From Acidimicrobiia bacterium (GTDB taxonomy: Bacteria; Actinomycetota; Acidimicrobiia; Acidimicrobiales; Bin134), in NCBI GenBank assembly GCA_022822905.1, contig JAJDYE010000012.1:1-64000 (forward strand): a stretch of 64,000 bases of DNA. Direction: 5' to 3'. The translations under genes and the position numbers were made by a program. Position 1 is the first letter of the stretch, and each line of letters starts with the position of its first letter. The notes under the pieces were generated by a model. The model was not told the origin of the DNA and searched no databases. It saw nothing but the letters and a program-made list of their open reading frames with translations. Positions 34,985 to 43,861 of this stretch are shown piece after piece.

Positions 34985-36654
34985 CCGGGGAAGCGCTCGG
35001 TGAGGATCTGTTGGACGCCGATGCGGTCGATCTTGCCCGAGTCGAGCCAGGGGAGCTCGTCGGGGGTGTCATAGACGGCAAGATGGCGGGGAACCTTGTA
35101 CGACGCCACCCGCTCGGCGGTGTAGGCGATGAGCTGTTCAGCGGTCAGCAGCTGACCGGGGCGCAGCACCACCGCGGCGGCCACGTCCTCCAGCCGGTCG
35201 GGATGGGGCACGCCGCACACGAAGGCGTGCATGACCTCTTCGGGTTCCTCCAGCACCAGCTCCACTTCTCGGGGGGCGATGTTCATGCCCGCCGACTTGA
35301 TGAGGTCGCCCATCCGGCCGGTGAAGAAGAAATAGCCGTGCTCGTCGAAGTAGCCGCCGTCGCCGGTGCGGTACCAGCCGTCGGGGGTGAAGGCGTCGGC
35401 CCGCTCTACCTTGTACAGCCCGCTCATGAGGGCGTAGCCCCGAACCCACACCTCGCCCTGCTCCCCCGTCGGGCAGTCTTCGCCGGTAGCCGGATCGACG
35501 ATGCGGTGCTCCATGCCCGGCACGGTCCAGCCGAAGGAGCCCCGCTTCTCCTCGGGAAGCTGGTTGCCCATCACGCCCAGGGTGTGGGGGCCGAGGGTCT
35601 CGGTCATGCCCAGCGAGTTGACCCGCAGCTCGACATCGCCGATGCGCATCTCGGGGGGCAGGAGCACGTCGAGGCTGCCGCCCCGCACCAAGGACAGGTC
35701 GCGCTTTTCGAAATCGGGGTGGTCGGTGAGCATCCTCGACATGTGGGGCCAGCCGGCCACAATGGTCACCCGCTCCCGCTCGATGAGGGCCAGAGTCTCG
35801 CCGGGGTCGAACCGCTCCTCGAACACCATGGCGGCGCCCACGTGGATGGCGGCCACCAGGGTGAACGACATGCCCCCCACCCAGAACAGGGGCATGGGGG
35901 TGTAGAGGCGGTCGTCGGGGGTGAGGTCGCGGTATTGCCCCAGGTTGTGGGCGTGGCGCACCATCGGCCCCTGGGCATGGATGGCGCCCTTGGGCGCGGC
36001 GGTGCTGCCCGAGGTGTACACCACCACGAACTCGTCGGCCGGGGTCACCTGGGCTTCGGCGGCGGCCAAGAGCTCGTCGCTCACCTCTTGGCCGGCGGCC
36101 AGCAGATCGTCCATCGACCTGGCCCAGGGCCGCTCCGGCTGGCCCCAGACCCACACCGATCGCAGATAGGGGTGCGACAGCGAGCGGATGGCGGGATCGT
36201 CGCCGGGGCTGGCGATCTCCTCGATGCGGTCGAGGTAGTCGTGGCCAAGATGGCGGGGGGCGCACAGCAGCACCTGCACGTCGGCGTGGCGCATAGCCCA
36301 GTCAAGCTCTCGGGCCTTGTAGTAGGTGTTGAGCATCACGCCGAGGGCGCCGATGCGGCCGATGGCCAGCCAGGCGGCGATCCAATCGGGGCCGTTGGGG
36401 GCCAGCAGCCCCACCCGGGTGCCCTTGCCCACGCCGATGGCCAACAGCCCCTTGGCTATGGCGGCCGAGGCGGCATCGGCGTCGGCATAGGTCATGCGCT
36501 GGTCTTCCAGCACGCCCAGCAGCCGCTGGCCGTGGGCATGCACCGCGGCCCGGATCATCGCGGGAATGGTCGGCTCGTAGGGCGGGAACTCGATCGGATC
36601 GGCCGGGGCGGGAATCGGCAGGACGACGGGGCCGGTCGGGCCGGGGTCAGGCAT
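34981..36654 (-). CDS. AMP-forming acyl-CoA synthetase
   Basis: This 557-residue ANL enzyme has VVYTSGSTAAPKGAIHAQG, the LGMTETLGPHT motif, YRTGDGGYFDEHGYFFFTGR, and the catalytic Lys in LDSGKIDRIG. Length is normal for medium or long-chain ligases. Its stop overlaps the start of the next ligase (ATGA), and it starts immediately after the LLM oxidoreductase. The cluster arrangement implies activation of a hydroxylated or reduced acid entering the beta-oxidation genes downstream. The substrate is not predictable from the motifs. Confidence 0.9.
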   Translation of the reverse strand: MPDPGPTGPVVLPIPAPADPIEFPPYEPTIPAMIRAAVHAHGQRLLGVLEDQRMTYADADAASAAIAKGLLAIGVGKGTRVGLLAPNGPDWIAAWLAIGRIGALGVMLNTYYKARELDWAMRHADVQVLLCAPRHLGHDYLDRIEEIASPGDDPAIRSLSHPYLRSVWVWGQPERPWARSMDDLLAAGQEVSDELLAAAEAQVTPADEFVVVYTSGSTAAPKGAIHAQGPMVRHAHNLGQYRDLTPDDRLYTPMPLFWVGGMSFTLVAAIHVGAAMVFEERFDPGETLALIERERVTIVAGWPHMSRMLTDHPDFEKRDLSLVRGGSLDVLLPPEMRIGDVELRVNSLGMTETLGPHTLGVMGNQLPEEKRGSFGWTVPGMEHRIVDPATGEDCPTGEQGEVWVRGYALMSGLYKVERADAFTPDGWYRTGDGGYFDEHGYFFFTGRMGDLIKSAGMNIAPREVELVLEEPEEVMHAFVCGVPHPDRLEDVAAAVVLRPGQLLTAEQLIAYTAERVASYKVPRHLAVYDTPDELPWLDSGKIDRIGVQQILTERFPG

Positions 36655-37584
36655 TTAGGTGCTCTGGGACGGGGCGATGACGGTTTCGCCGTAGCGGCGC
36701 ATGGTGTCGAGGGTGGCTTCGATGTCGTCGCCGGGGAGGTTGACCGTGATCCAGGTCACTCCCAGCGCTTCCAGGTCGGCCAGCGCGGCGATGTGGGCGT
36801 CGGCGTCAAAGTCGGGGTCGGCCGGTCGGCCTCCGACGTGGTTCAGATAGCTGACGTCGATGTCGGCGGGGTCTCGGCCGGCCTCGTCCACATAGGTCCA
36901 CAGCTCGTCGAGCAGGGCCGCCAAGTCGTCCAGAGTCTCCAGCGGCGGGGTCCGGGCCGTGGTGGCCAACACCCGGGGAGCGGGGAACGGGGTCCAGCCG
37001 TTGGCCACGGTGGCCACCCGCCGGCGGGCCCGCTTGGAGTTGCCGCCGATCCAGATGGGCGGATGGGGCTGCTGGACCGGCTTGGGGTTGGCGGTTTGGC
37101 CCAGGGCGGTGAAATTGCTGCCCTCGTAGGTGAAATCGTTGGTGGTCCAGATGCCGATCATGGCCTCGATGGCCTCGTCGAAGATCTGGTTGCGGTTGTT
37201 GAAATCGACGCCGAGGGCCTTGAACTCGCCCTTGAGGTAGCCAGAGCCGGTGGCGAAGATGAACCGCCCGCCGGAGAAGGCGTCGATGGTGGCGATGGCC
37301 TTGGCCATGATGAACGGGTTCCGGTAGGGCACTACCACGATGTTGGGGATGAGCTTGATGCGGTCGGTGACCGCGGCGCAGAAGGCCAGGGCGGCAAAGG
37401 GGTCCACGGCGTCGTGGCCGCCGGCGTTGAGCCAGCGGTCGGTGGGAGCGGGATGGTCGGTGAAACCCAGCCCGTGGAACCCGGACTCCTCGGCGGTGCG
37501 GGCGAAGTCCACCACGCCCTGCTTGGTGATCAGCCTCTGGTCCCACGGGGGGGCCACCATCGGAAACGTCACTGCGAACTTCAT
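36655..37584 (-). CDS. LLM-class (luciferase-like, F420-dependent type) oxidoreductase
   Basis: From the ATG at 37584, with an excellent GAGGAG ribosome-binding site, the product is 309 residues. It has the bacterial luciferase-like TIM barrel with AEESGFHGLGFTDHPAPTD, KLIPNIVVVPYRNPF, FATGSGYLKGEF and PPIWIGGNSKRA, the pattern of F420-dependent oxidoreductases of the TIGR03619 type. F420 use is inferred because this subgroup is actinobacterial; FMN cannot be excluded. It lies between the FGGY kinase and two acyl-CoA ligases. Confidence 0.85.
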   Translation of the reverse strand: MKFAVTFPMVAPPWDQRLITKQGVVDFARTAEESGFHGLGFTDHPAPTDRWLNAGGHDAVDPFAALAFCAAVTDRIKLIPNIVVVPYRNPFIMAKAIATIDAFSGGRFIFATGSGYLKGEFKALGVDFNNRNQIFDEAIEAMIGIWTTNDFTYEGSNFTALGQTANPKPVQQPHPPIWIGGNSKRARRRVATVANGWTPFPAPRVLATTARTPPLETLDDLAALLDELWTYVDEAGRDPADIDVSYLNHVGGRPADPDFDADAHIAALADLEALGVTWITVNLPGDDIEATLDTMRRYGETVIAPSQST

Positions 37585-37607
37585 GGATCTCCTCTTTTGC
37601 GCGCGCC

Positions 37608-38924
37608 TTACTGTGCAGCCTCGCTTTGAGAATCGCAAGCGGCGCGCCATTGGGGGTAGCGGCGGTTGCAGGCCTCGGCCCAGTCGGGTCGGGGCTCAAC
37701 CCGGTGGCCGGTGCGGGCCCAGCGGCGAGCCTCGGCCCAGTCGCTGGACTCCCGGCCGGCGGTGATGCGGGCCAGCCAGGCCGCTCCTCTAGCGGCCCCC
37801 TCGGGCACGGCGGTGACGTCTACCGGCAGGTTGGTGGCGTCGGCCAGGGCCTGCATCCAGCGCTCGACCTGAGTGCCCCCGCCCACGGCCACAATGCGCT
37901 GGGGGGTGGTGCCGGCCAGATCGAGGTGGTGGCGAACGACGAATCCGGCGGCCTCATAGGCCGCGGCCAGCACATCGGCGGGGGTGTGGCCCACATCGAG
38001 GCCGACCAGTGCGGCCCGCAGGTCGGGGTCGTGGCGGGGGGTGCGTTCGCCCCGGATGTAGGGCACCCATAACGGCACGCGGTCGGGGTGGTCCGGCTCA
38101 GCGGTCGGATCGCCGGTGAGAGCCCGGACCCGCTCCAGGAACAGGCCGCCGGCGTTGCTCGGACCGCCGATGGCGGACAGGCCGGGTTGGAGATGGGGGA
38201 TGGTCCACAGCCCCTCGGCCTCGGGCCATCCCTCGCCCACTGCCCAGGTGATGAGGGTGGTGCCGCAGATCACCAGCACATCGCCCGGCGAGTCGGCCCC
38301 GGCCACGAGCTGCTCGGCCAGGGCGTCCACGGTGCCAGCGGCCACCGGGGCATCGCCCCGCTCTCCGATAGGGGTGGAATCCATCACTAGAGGGGGGAGC
38401 TTGCCGGGATCGCACCACTGCGGGTCCCAGCCGTCAGCGCCGAACACGGGCAGGCAGGTCATGGCGGTGACCCCGTCGATGGCGGCCGCGCCGCACAAGG
38501 CATGGCTGGCCACCGCTTGGGCCGGCCAGTAGGCGTGGGCGTCGGGCACAGCCTGCTCCAGCGAGCGCAAGAAGCCGACGAACTCGCCGTCGGGGTGGTG
38601 TCCTCGGTGGTCGCCGTACAGGATTCCCGGCGAGACCGGCATCCCGTTGCGGTCGACCGCGGCCAGCGACGGAACCATGGCGGCCAGGCCGATGCCCGCC
38701 ACTCGGTGATCGGCCGACACCGAATCGCAGGCTTCGATAACGCCGGTATGCCACACCGCAGCGGCATCGTGCTCGAGCACCGCCGGGGTGGGGGCGTTGA
38801 TGGCGTGGGGGATGCGAGTCCGGGCGCAGACTTCTCCGTGGGCGTCGACCGCTATCGCCTTTACCGAGGTGGTGCCGATGTCGATGCCCACCGCCACCTC
38901 GACTGTCTCAGCCACAGCCGTCAA
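37608..38924 (-). CDS. FGGY-family carbohydrate kinase
   Basis: The 438-residue protein has the ASKHA phosphate loop VGIDIGTTSVKAIAVD, LPVF/GHHPDGEF regions, and RIVAVGGGTQVERWMQALAD near the C terminus, which binds adenosine. These enzymes phosphorylate sugars or sugar acids. It diverges from the 2-hydroxyacid dehydrogenase and aldolase genes (73-base shared promoter region), so the three probably form one pathway: oxidation, phosphorylation and retro-aldol cleavage of an unusual sugar acid. It is shorter than typical 480-500-residue members but all motifs are present. Confidence 0.88.
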   Translation of the reverse strand: MTAVAETVEVAVGIDIGTTSVKAIAVDAHGEVCARTRIPHAINAPTPAVLEHDAAAVWHTGVIEACDSVSADHRVAGIGLAAMVPSLAAVDRNGMPVSPGILYGDHRGHHPDGEFVGFLRSLEQAVPDAHAYWPAQAVASHALCGAAAIDGVTAMTCLPVFGADGWDPQWCDPGKLPPLVMDSTPIGERGDAPVAAGTVDALAEQLVAGADSPGDVLVICGTTLITWAVGEGWPEAEGLWTIPHLQPGLSAIGGPSNAGGLFLERVRALTGDPTAEPDHPDRVPLWVPYIRGERTPRHDPDLRAALVGLDVGHTPADVLAAAYEAAGFVVRHHLDLAGTTPQRIVAVGGGTQVERWMQALADATNLPVDVTAVPEGAARGAAWLARITAGRESSDWAEARRWARTGHRVEPRPDWAEACNRRYPQWRAACDSQSEAAQ

Positions 38925-38997
38925 CCGTAGTGGTCGGCTTGCGAAATGGCGCGGTGTCGATGGAGTGAACCGCGGCTTCGAACCCTACGCTCATAGC

Positions 38998-39969
38998 GTG
39001 AGCAGACCGAGAGCGCTGGTGACCGCTCCGCTGCGGGGGCCGGGCTTGGACCGGCTGCGGGATGTGGCCGACGTGGTATTCGACCCGTGGATCGAGCACC
39101 GGCCCTTCCGTCTTTATGGCGCCGATGACTTGGCCGCTCGGCTGGCAGCGGTGTCGGCCGATTTGCTGGTGTGCGAGGCCGACGAGTGCCGGGGGCCGGT
39201 GTTCGAGCAGCCGCTGCGGGCGGTGGCCTCGACCCGGGGAGACCCCACCAATGTGGACGTCGCCGGCGCCACCGCGGCGGGGATTCCCGTGCTGCACGCC
39301 CCGGGGCGCAACGCCGACGGGGTGGCAGAGATGGCGGTGGCGCTGATGTTTGCCGTCAGCCGCCATGTGGTGATGGGCGACCGGGACATGCGGGCGGGCA
39401 CGGTGTTCGCCGACTCCATCCCCTATCAGCGGTATCGGGCCTGGCAGATGGCCGGCCGCACGGTGGGGCTGGTAGGACTGGGAGCGGTGGGGCGAGCGGC
39501 CAAATGGCGCTTCGAGGGCCTAGGGATGAGGGTGATGGCCTACGACCCCTATCAGCCCGACGCCGACTGCGAGCTAGACGAGCTGCTGGCCACCGCCGAC
39601 GTGGTGTCGATGCACGCCCCGGTCACCCTGGAGACGATGGGGATGATCGGAGCCAAGCAGTTCGCGGCCATGCGGCCGGGGGTCATCTACGTGAACACCG
39701 CTCGGGCCGCACTGCACGACACCGACGCCCTGGTGGAGGCCCTGGCATCGGGCCATCTAGGGGGCGCGGGGCTCGACCACGTGCAGGGCGAGATCCTCCC
39801 GCCCGATCATCCGCTGACCACGCTCGACAACGTGGTGCTCACCCCCCATGTGGGCGGCGCCACCTACGACACCGAGGTGAATCAAACCGACATGGTGGTG
39901 GAGGACATCTGCCGACTCCTGGCCGGAGAGCGCCCTCACCGCCTGGCCAACCCGGAGGTGTGGCAATGA
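38998..39969 (+). CDS. D-2-hydroxyacid dehydrogenase (NAD-dependent)
   Basis: Starting from the GTG at 38998 the product is 323 residues. The nucleotide-binding motif is VGLVGLGAVGRAAKWRFEGL, the catalytic Arg lies in VNTARAALHD, and the catalytic His in LTPHVGGATYD. The Glu usually seen before the DHPL motif is present as GEILPPDHPL. It is a phosphoglycerate/phosphonate/sugar-acid dehydrogenase type. The stop overlaps the aldolase start in ATGA. Divergent orientation from the FGGY kinase suggests that the three genes share regulation. Confidence 0.9.
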   Translation: MSRPRALVTAPLRGPGLDRLRDVADVVFDPWIEHRPFRLYGADDLAARLAAVSADLLVCEADECRGPVFEQPLRAVASTRGDPTNVDVAGATAAGIPVLHAPGRNADGVAEMAVALMFAVSRHVVMGDRDMRAGTVFADSIPYQRYRAWQMAGRTVGLVGLGAVGRAAKWRFEGLGMRVMAYDPYQPDADCELDELLATADVVSMHAPVTLETMGMIGAKQFAAMRPGVIYVNTARAALHDTDALVEALASGHLGGAGLDHVQGEILPPDHPLTTLDNVVLTPHVGGATYDTEVNQTDMVVEDICRLLAGERPHRLANPEVWQ

Positions 39970-40625
39970 CCGACAGCGCCGACATTCGAGCCCAAGTGGT
40001 GGCCGCCGCCCAGGCCATGGACGCGGCCGGTCTGGTGGTGGGCACCGCAGGAAACGTCTCAGGGCGGGCCGACGACGGGATGATCTGGCTGACCCCGTCG
40101 TCGCTCCCCTACGACCAGGTGAGCATGGACAACCTGGCGGCGGTAGACCTGGACGGGAACCCGGTGGACGGCTCTTCCCGGCCGTCTACCGAGAAAGCCA
40201 TGCACCTGGCCTGCTACCGGGCATTCCCCGAGGTGGGCGGGGTAGTGCACTGCCACCCGATTCACGCCTCCATGTTCGCGGTGGCCCACAAGAGCATCCC
40301 CGCGGTGATCGAGGAGGTCATCGTGTACCTGGGCGGAGATGTGCCGGTGTCCGACTACCGGCCCACCGGCTCCGATGAGCTGGGCGAAGAGGTGGTGCGC
40401 CACCTGGCCGGCCGCTCAGCCGTGCTGATGGCCAACCACGGAATGCTGTGCATCGGCGAGTCGCCCGAGCACGCCCTGCACGCCGCCCTGGTAGCCGAGC
40501 ACACCGCCCGCATCGTGTGGGGCGCCAGCCGGCTCGGCGACCCCGTCGACCTCCCCGAAAAAGCCCGCACCGACTTCGAAGGCGTCTACACCTACCTCCG
40601 CACCAAAACCTGGTCGGTAAATTAG
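39966..40625 (+). CDS. Class II aldolase / fuculose-phosphate aldolase family
   Basis: From the overlapping ATG (MTDSADIRAQVVAAAQAMD) the product is 219 residues, normal for the family. The zinc site is visible: Glu in RPSTEKAMHLACY, two His in VVHCHPIHAS and a third in LMANHGMLCIG. It cleaves a phosphorylated keto-sugar or sugar acid to dihydroxyacetone phosphate and an aldehyde, or acts as a dehydratase of the MtnB type. It is paired by ATGA with the dehydrogenase upstream. Confidence 0.9.
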   Translation: MTDSADIRAQVVAAAQAMDAAGLVVGTAGNVSGRADDGMIWLTPSSLPYDQVSMDNLAAVDLDGNPVDGSSRPSTEKAMHLACYRAFPEVGGVVHCHPIHASMFAVAHKSIPAVIEEVIVYLGGDVPVSDYRPTGSDELGEEVVRHLAGRSAVLMANHGMLCIGESPEHALHAALVAEHTARIVWGASRLGDPVDLPEKARTDFEGVYTYLRTKTWSVN

Positions 40626-40629
40626 TTGT

Positions 40630-40812
40630 GTGGCTTTTTTGGACAACCGACCAAGATGGATGAGTCGAGACGAATTCTTACGTCAGGTTCTCCCCCACCA
40701 GGCCGACCCAGGTTTGACGGATGACTTGGCCAAACTTGCCGAGGAGACTGAGACCTCGCGGCTCGAAGAACTCAAAGTCATTCGGGAATCGAGAAGCCCT
40801 TTTCGTAGCTGA
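40630..40812 (+). CDS. Small hydrophilic hypothetical protein
   Basis: This encodes 60 residues from a GTG that lies four bases after the aldolase stop (MAFLDNRPRWMSRDEFLRQV). It is charged, helical and Glu/Arg-rich, and its GC content is below that of its neighbours. It could be a small accessory factor or a remnant. The convergent NTF2-like gene ends at its stop codon. Support is the spacing and a sensible amino-acid composition only. Confidence 0.4.
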   Translation: MAFLDNRPRWMSRDEFLRQVLPHQADPGLTDDLAKLAEETETSRLEELKVIRESRSPFRS

Positions 40813-41382
40813 TCAGACGGTGGCGAGTTCTAGGGGGGCGATTTCTTCGAGGCTGATGGGGCGGTCGGCGATGCCTTCGAAGGCTTCGTTGGCGGAGTAG
40901 ACCTCTTCGCCCCGCAGGCGGGCCTCGGGATCGTCGAGATCAACCGGCCACACGATGCCCATGCGGGCTTGGGCGAGGTAGTACGAGTCCACGTCGGGAA
41001 CCTCGATGCCCATGGCCTCCAAGGTGCGGCCGGGATAGGCCATGCTCATCACGCCCTCGGTGAACACCGCATCGTCGTCGGCGATGACTCGGTCGCAGTC
41101 GAATTCGAGTCGGTGGGCGCCGGTCTGCACGATGCTGCGGTCGTAGAAGCCCCGGATGGCGTCGCGGTCACCGCCGGGGCTGGCGATGGGATCGTCGGGG
41201 TTCGACCAGATGATGTACTGGGGCTTCTCGCTGAGGGTGGCCACCACCCCTTCGATGTCGGCCTGGGCCTCGCACTTCATGTGGGCCAGCACCAGCTCCA
41301 GCACATGGCGCCGCCGGGGGTTGGTCTCAGCCTCCAGTTTCTCGGCGACCAGCTGCCACGTCTTGTTGGGATTCATCTTCAT
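40813..41382 (-). CDS. NTF2/SnoaL-like fold protein
   Basis: The 189-residue protein has a compact alpha+beta cone-fold pattern (LELVLAHMKCEAQADIEGVVATL, then IIWSNPDDP, RGFYDRSIV, HRLEFDCDRVIADDDAVFTEG), similar to SnoaL-like polyketide cyclases and limonene-epoxide-hydrolase-fold proteins. A purine-rich GGGAGGGG site precedes the ATG. It may be an isomerase or hydrolase for a cyclic substrate. Family placement is by pattern only; a single-gene unit, convergent with the 60-residue gene. Confidence 0.7.
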   Translation of the reverse strand: MKMNPNKTWQLVAEKLEAETNPRRRHVLELVLAHMKCEAQADIEGVVATLSEKPQYIIWSNPDDPIASPGGDRDAIRGFYDRSIVQTGAHRLEFDCDRVIADDDAVFTEGVMSMAYPGRTLEAMGIEVPDVDSYYLAQARMGIVWPVDLDDPEARLRGEEVYSANEAFEGIADRPISLEEIAPLELATV

Positions 41383-41485
41383 CGGGTTCCCCTCCCGTTT
41401 GTTGCCTCCCCTGACGATAGAGGCTGAGGGCGGGCTACGTCACAAGCAGGGAGTGGCGACAAACGGCCGGTAGTGTCGCTGAGCG

Positions 41486-42634
41486 ATGAGCGACCGGGAG
41501 TTTGCGGGGCAGACGGCTATTGTCGGCATTGGGGGCAGCGATTTTGCCCGGCTATATCGCACGCCGGACCCGGAGCGGACCGGGGAGGCGCTGGCTACGG
41601 AGGCCATTGCGGCGGCCATTGCTGATGCCGGGCTGGAGAAGTCACAGATCGACGGGCTCATTACCGGGGGGCTGCCGCACTATGAGCCGGTGGCTTACCG
41701 CACCGGGCTCACCGATGTGCGCTTCGTGGTGGACTATCCCCAGGCCGGGCGGATGTGCGCCATGGCGCTGATGCACGCCGCCACCGCGGTACACCACGGG
41801 CTGGCCGACTACGTAGTGCTGTTCAACTCAGTGGTGTTCCGCAGCCAGGGCGTCAAGTTCGGCGCCCAGCCCCAAGGGCTGCTGTACGACACGATCTACG
41901 GGATGGCCTCGCCGGGGGCGCAGTATTCGATGGGGTTCACCCGCTATCAGGCCGAGTACGGCGGCACCGAGGAGCAGCTGGGAGCCATCCCGGTGGCCAT
42001 CCGCTCGCATGCCCGGATGACCCCGGGGGCCATCATGCAGGCCGAGATGTCCATCGACGACTATCTGGCCTCCCGGTACATCGCCGAGCCGCTGCGGCTG
42101 TTCGACTACTGCCTGGTGAACGACGGCGCGGTGGCCTATGTGGTGACCACTGCGGAGCGGGCCCGGGACCTGGCCCATCCTCCGGTGTTGATTGCCGGCA
42201 CCGCGGGACGGGCCAACTTCCGGGAGTGGTATGTGGACCTGGGATTCTGGGACGAGGCCTGCCGGTCGATGAAGGCCGACCTGTTCGACCCTTTGGGGGT
42301 GACCACCGACGACATCGACTGCCTTCAGGTGTACGACAACTTCAGCGTGTCGGTGCTGTGGGGGCTGGAGGGGTTCGGTTTCGCCCCCAAGGGCCAGGGT
42401 TTGGACTGGGTGCAGAACGGGCGCATCGCCTTAGGCGGGGAACTGCCGGTGAACACCAGCGGGGGGATGTTGAGCGAGTCGTACCTCCAGGGGTGGAACC
42501 AGCACGCCGAGGCGGTGCGACAACTGCGGGGCCAGGCCGGGGAGCGCCAGATCCCCGATTGCGACTGGTCGTTGTACTGGTGCCTGTCGGCTCTGCCGGG
42601 CGCGACGCTCTTGTGCCGAGACGGTCTGTTGTGA
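41486..42634 (+). CDS. Thiolase-superfamily lipid-transfer (Ltp2-like) protein
   Basis: The 382-residue thiolase-fold protein has AIVGIGGSDFARLYR at the N terminus and the C-terminal GGELPVNTSGGMLSESYLQG and EAVRQLRGQAGERQ segments, the pattern of Ltp2-type proteins. The canonical N-terminal Cys and C-terminal His of thiolases are not evident: the segment aligned with CxSG is QAGRMCAM, and the GHP motif is replaced by ESYLQGW. Ltp2 is a retro-aldolase that removes steroid side chains with a DUF35 partner. The next gene is a DUF35 protein, joined by GTGA, so the same arrangement is likely here. Confidence 0.85.
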   Translation: MSDREFAGQTAIVGIGGSDFARLYRTPDPERTGEALATEAIAAAIADAGLEKSQIDGLITGGLPHYEPVAYRTGLTDVRFVVDYPQAGRMCAMALMHAATAVHHGLADYVVLFNSVVFRSQGVKFGAQPQGLLYDTIYGMASPGAQYSMGFTRYQAEYGGTEEQLGAIPVAIRSHARMTPGAIMQAEMSIDDYLASRYIAEPLRLFDYCLVNDGAVAYVVTTAERARDLAHPPVLIAGTAGRANFREWYVDLGFWDEACRSMKADLFDPLGVTTDDIDCLQVYDNFSVSVLWGLEGFGFAPKGQGLDWVQNGRIALGGELPVNTSGGMLSESYLQGWNQHAEAVRQLRGQAGERQIPDCDWSLYWCLSALPGATLLCRDGLL

Positions 42635-43047
42635 GCGGCGGCACCGGGTATCTGAAGCCGTTGCCCACGGTCACGGCCGAGGATCGGGAGTTCTGGGCCG
42701 CGGCCCGCGAGCACCGCTTCGTTCTGCCGAAGTGCCAAGCGTGCGGGCACGTGTGGTTTCCCCCTTATGCCTCTTGTCCCGCGTGTCTGTCGTTCGACCG
42801 GGGATGGACCGAGGCGTCGGGCCGGGGCACGGTGTGGGGCTTCACCATCATGAGGCAGCCCTATATCCCGTCGTTCGAACCGGAGCTCCCCTACAACGTG
42901 GTGCTGGTGGAGTTGGAGGAGGGGCCGATGGTGTACTCCAACCTCATCGACATCGACAACGCCGACGTTGCCTGCGGCCTGCCTGTTGAGGCCGTGTTCG
43001 AGGACGCCACCGACGAGATCACCCTCATCAAGTTCCGCCCCGTTTGA
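42631..43047 (+). CDS. DUF35 OB-fold/zinc-ribbon protein (partner of thiolase-fold protein)
   Basis: The GTG overlapping the thiolase stop gives 138 residues. A zinc ribbon is formed by CQACGHVWFPPYASCPAC (C-x2-C...C-x2-C), followed by a DUF35 OB-fold (GTVWGFTIMRQPYIP, YNVVLVELEEGPMVYS). DUF35 proteins complex with thiolase-like enzymes, such as ChsH2/Ltp2 in cholesterol side-chain degradation. The coupled pair therefore probably catalyses C-C bond cleavage of a CoA ester. Start choice is fixed by the overlap and by the lack of an earlier in-frame start with a good ribosome-binding site. Confidence 0.9.
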   Translation: MSGGTGYLKPLPTVTAEDREFWAAAREHRFVLPKCQACGHVWFPPYASCPACLSFDRGWTEASGRGTVWGFTIMRQPYIPSFEPELPYNVVLVELEEGPMVYSNLIDIDNADVACGLPVEAVFEDATDEITLIKFRPV

Positions 43048-43072
43048 GGGCTTGCTCTAGATGGTGGGCTGG

Positions 43073-43843
43073 CTAGATGGTGGTCATGCCGTGGGCGTGG
43101 CCAGCGGTGTAGCCCCCGTCGACCGGCAAGGCGACGCCGGTGACGAACGAGGAGTCATCGGAGGCCAAAAAGAAGGCCGCTCCGGCGATCTCCGAGGGGA
43201 GCCCCCACCGCTTGAGCTTGTGCTGGTCGCGGATGCTGTCGGCGATGGGACCGAGATGGGGGATGACCGACTGGAACATAGGGGTGTCGATGAAGCCGGG
43301 GCAGATGGCGTTGGCCCTGATGTTGGCCGGCCCGTAGTCGTTGGCAATGTTCTTGGTGAGCAGGATCACCCCGCCCTTGGAGGCGTTGTAGGTGCTGCCC
43401 CCCTCGCAGCCTTCGAGGCCTTCCACGCTGGCGATGGTGATGATGCTCCCCGAGCGGACCTCCACCATGGGTTTGAGGGCGGCCCGGCACGACAGCATGG
43501 TGCCCTTGAGGTTGATGTCCTGCACCCGGTCCCACTCCTCGACGTCGAGCTCATGAACCTGGCCGCCGCCGGCCACCCCGGCGGCGGTGACCAGCACGTC
43601 GAGGCGGCCGTGGTCTTGGACGATCTGGCCGACCAGCTCTTCTTGGGCGTCGGCGTCGCGCACGTCGACCAAGTGGAAGCTTGACGCCGGTGCCGTTTCG
43701 GCCACTGCCTTCCAGCCATCGCTTTCGGCAATGTCGGAGCCGATCACCACGGCCCCCTCCTCGGCGAACCGTTCTGCGGAGGCCAGGCCGATGCCCGATG
43801 CTGCCCCGGTGACCCACGCCACCCTGCCTGCTAGTCGTCCCAT
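43073..43843 (-). CDS. Short-chain dehydrogenase/reductase (SDR)
   Basis: The 256-residue classical SDR has TGAASGIG (NAD-binding), the active-site Ser in ITIASVEGLEG, and YNASKGG (Tyr and Lys). The acidic residue after strand 2 (GSDIAESDG) suggests preference for NAD. It is 18 bases downstream of the P450 gene and is likely to oxidise the P450 product. Its last codons and stop, ctagatggtgg on the plus strand, are repeated 16 bases further on (43057-43067). Confidence 0.92.
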   Translation of the reverse strand: MGRLAGRVAWVTGAASGIGLASAERFAEEGAVVIGSDIAESDGWKAVAETAPASSFHLVDVRDADAQEELVGQIVQDHGRLDVLVTAAGVAGGGQVHELDVEEWDRVQDINLKGTMLSCRAALKPMVEVRSGSIITIASVEGLEGCEGGSTYNASKGGVILLTKNIANDYGPANIRANAICPGFIDTPMFQSVIPHLGPIADSIRDQHKLKRWGLPSEIAGAAFFLASDDSSFVTGVALPVDGGYTAGHAHGMTTI

Positions 43844-43861
43844 GTTGATTTCTCCTTGTTG

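Noticed and set aside
35011..37629. Long plus-strand open frame (872 codons)
   Set aside because: It runs opposite three well-supported genes (two acyl-CoA ligases, LLM oxidoreductase) and shows only Gly/His/Val low-complexity sequence.
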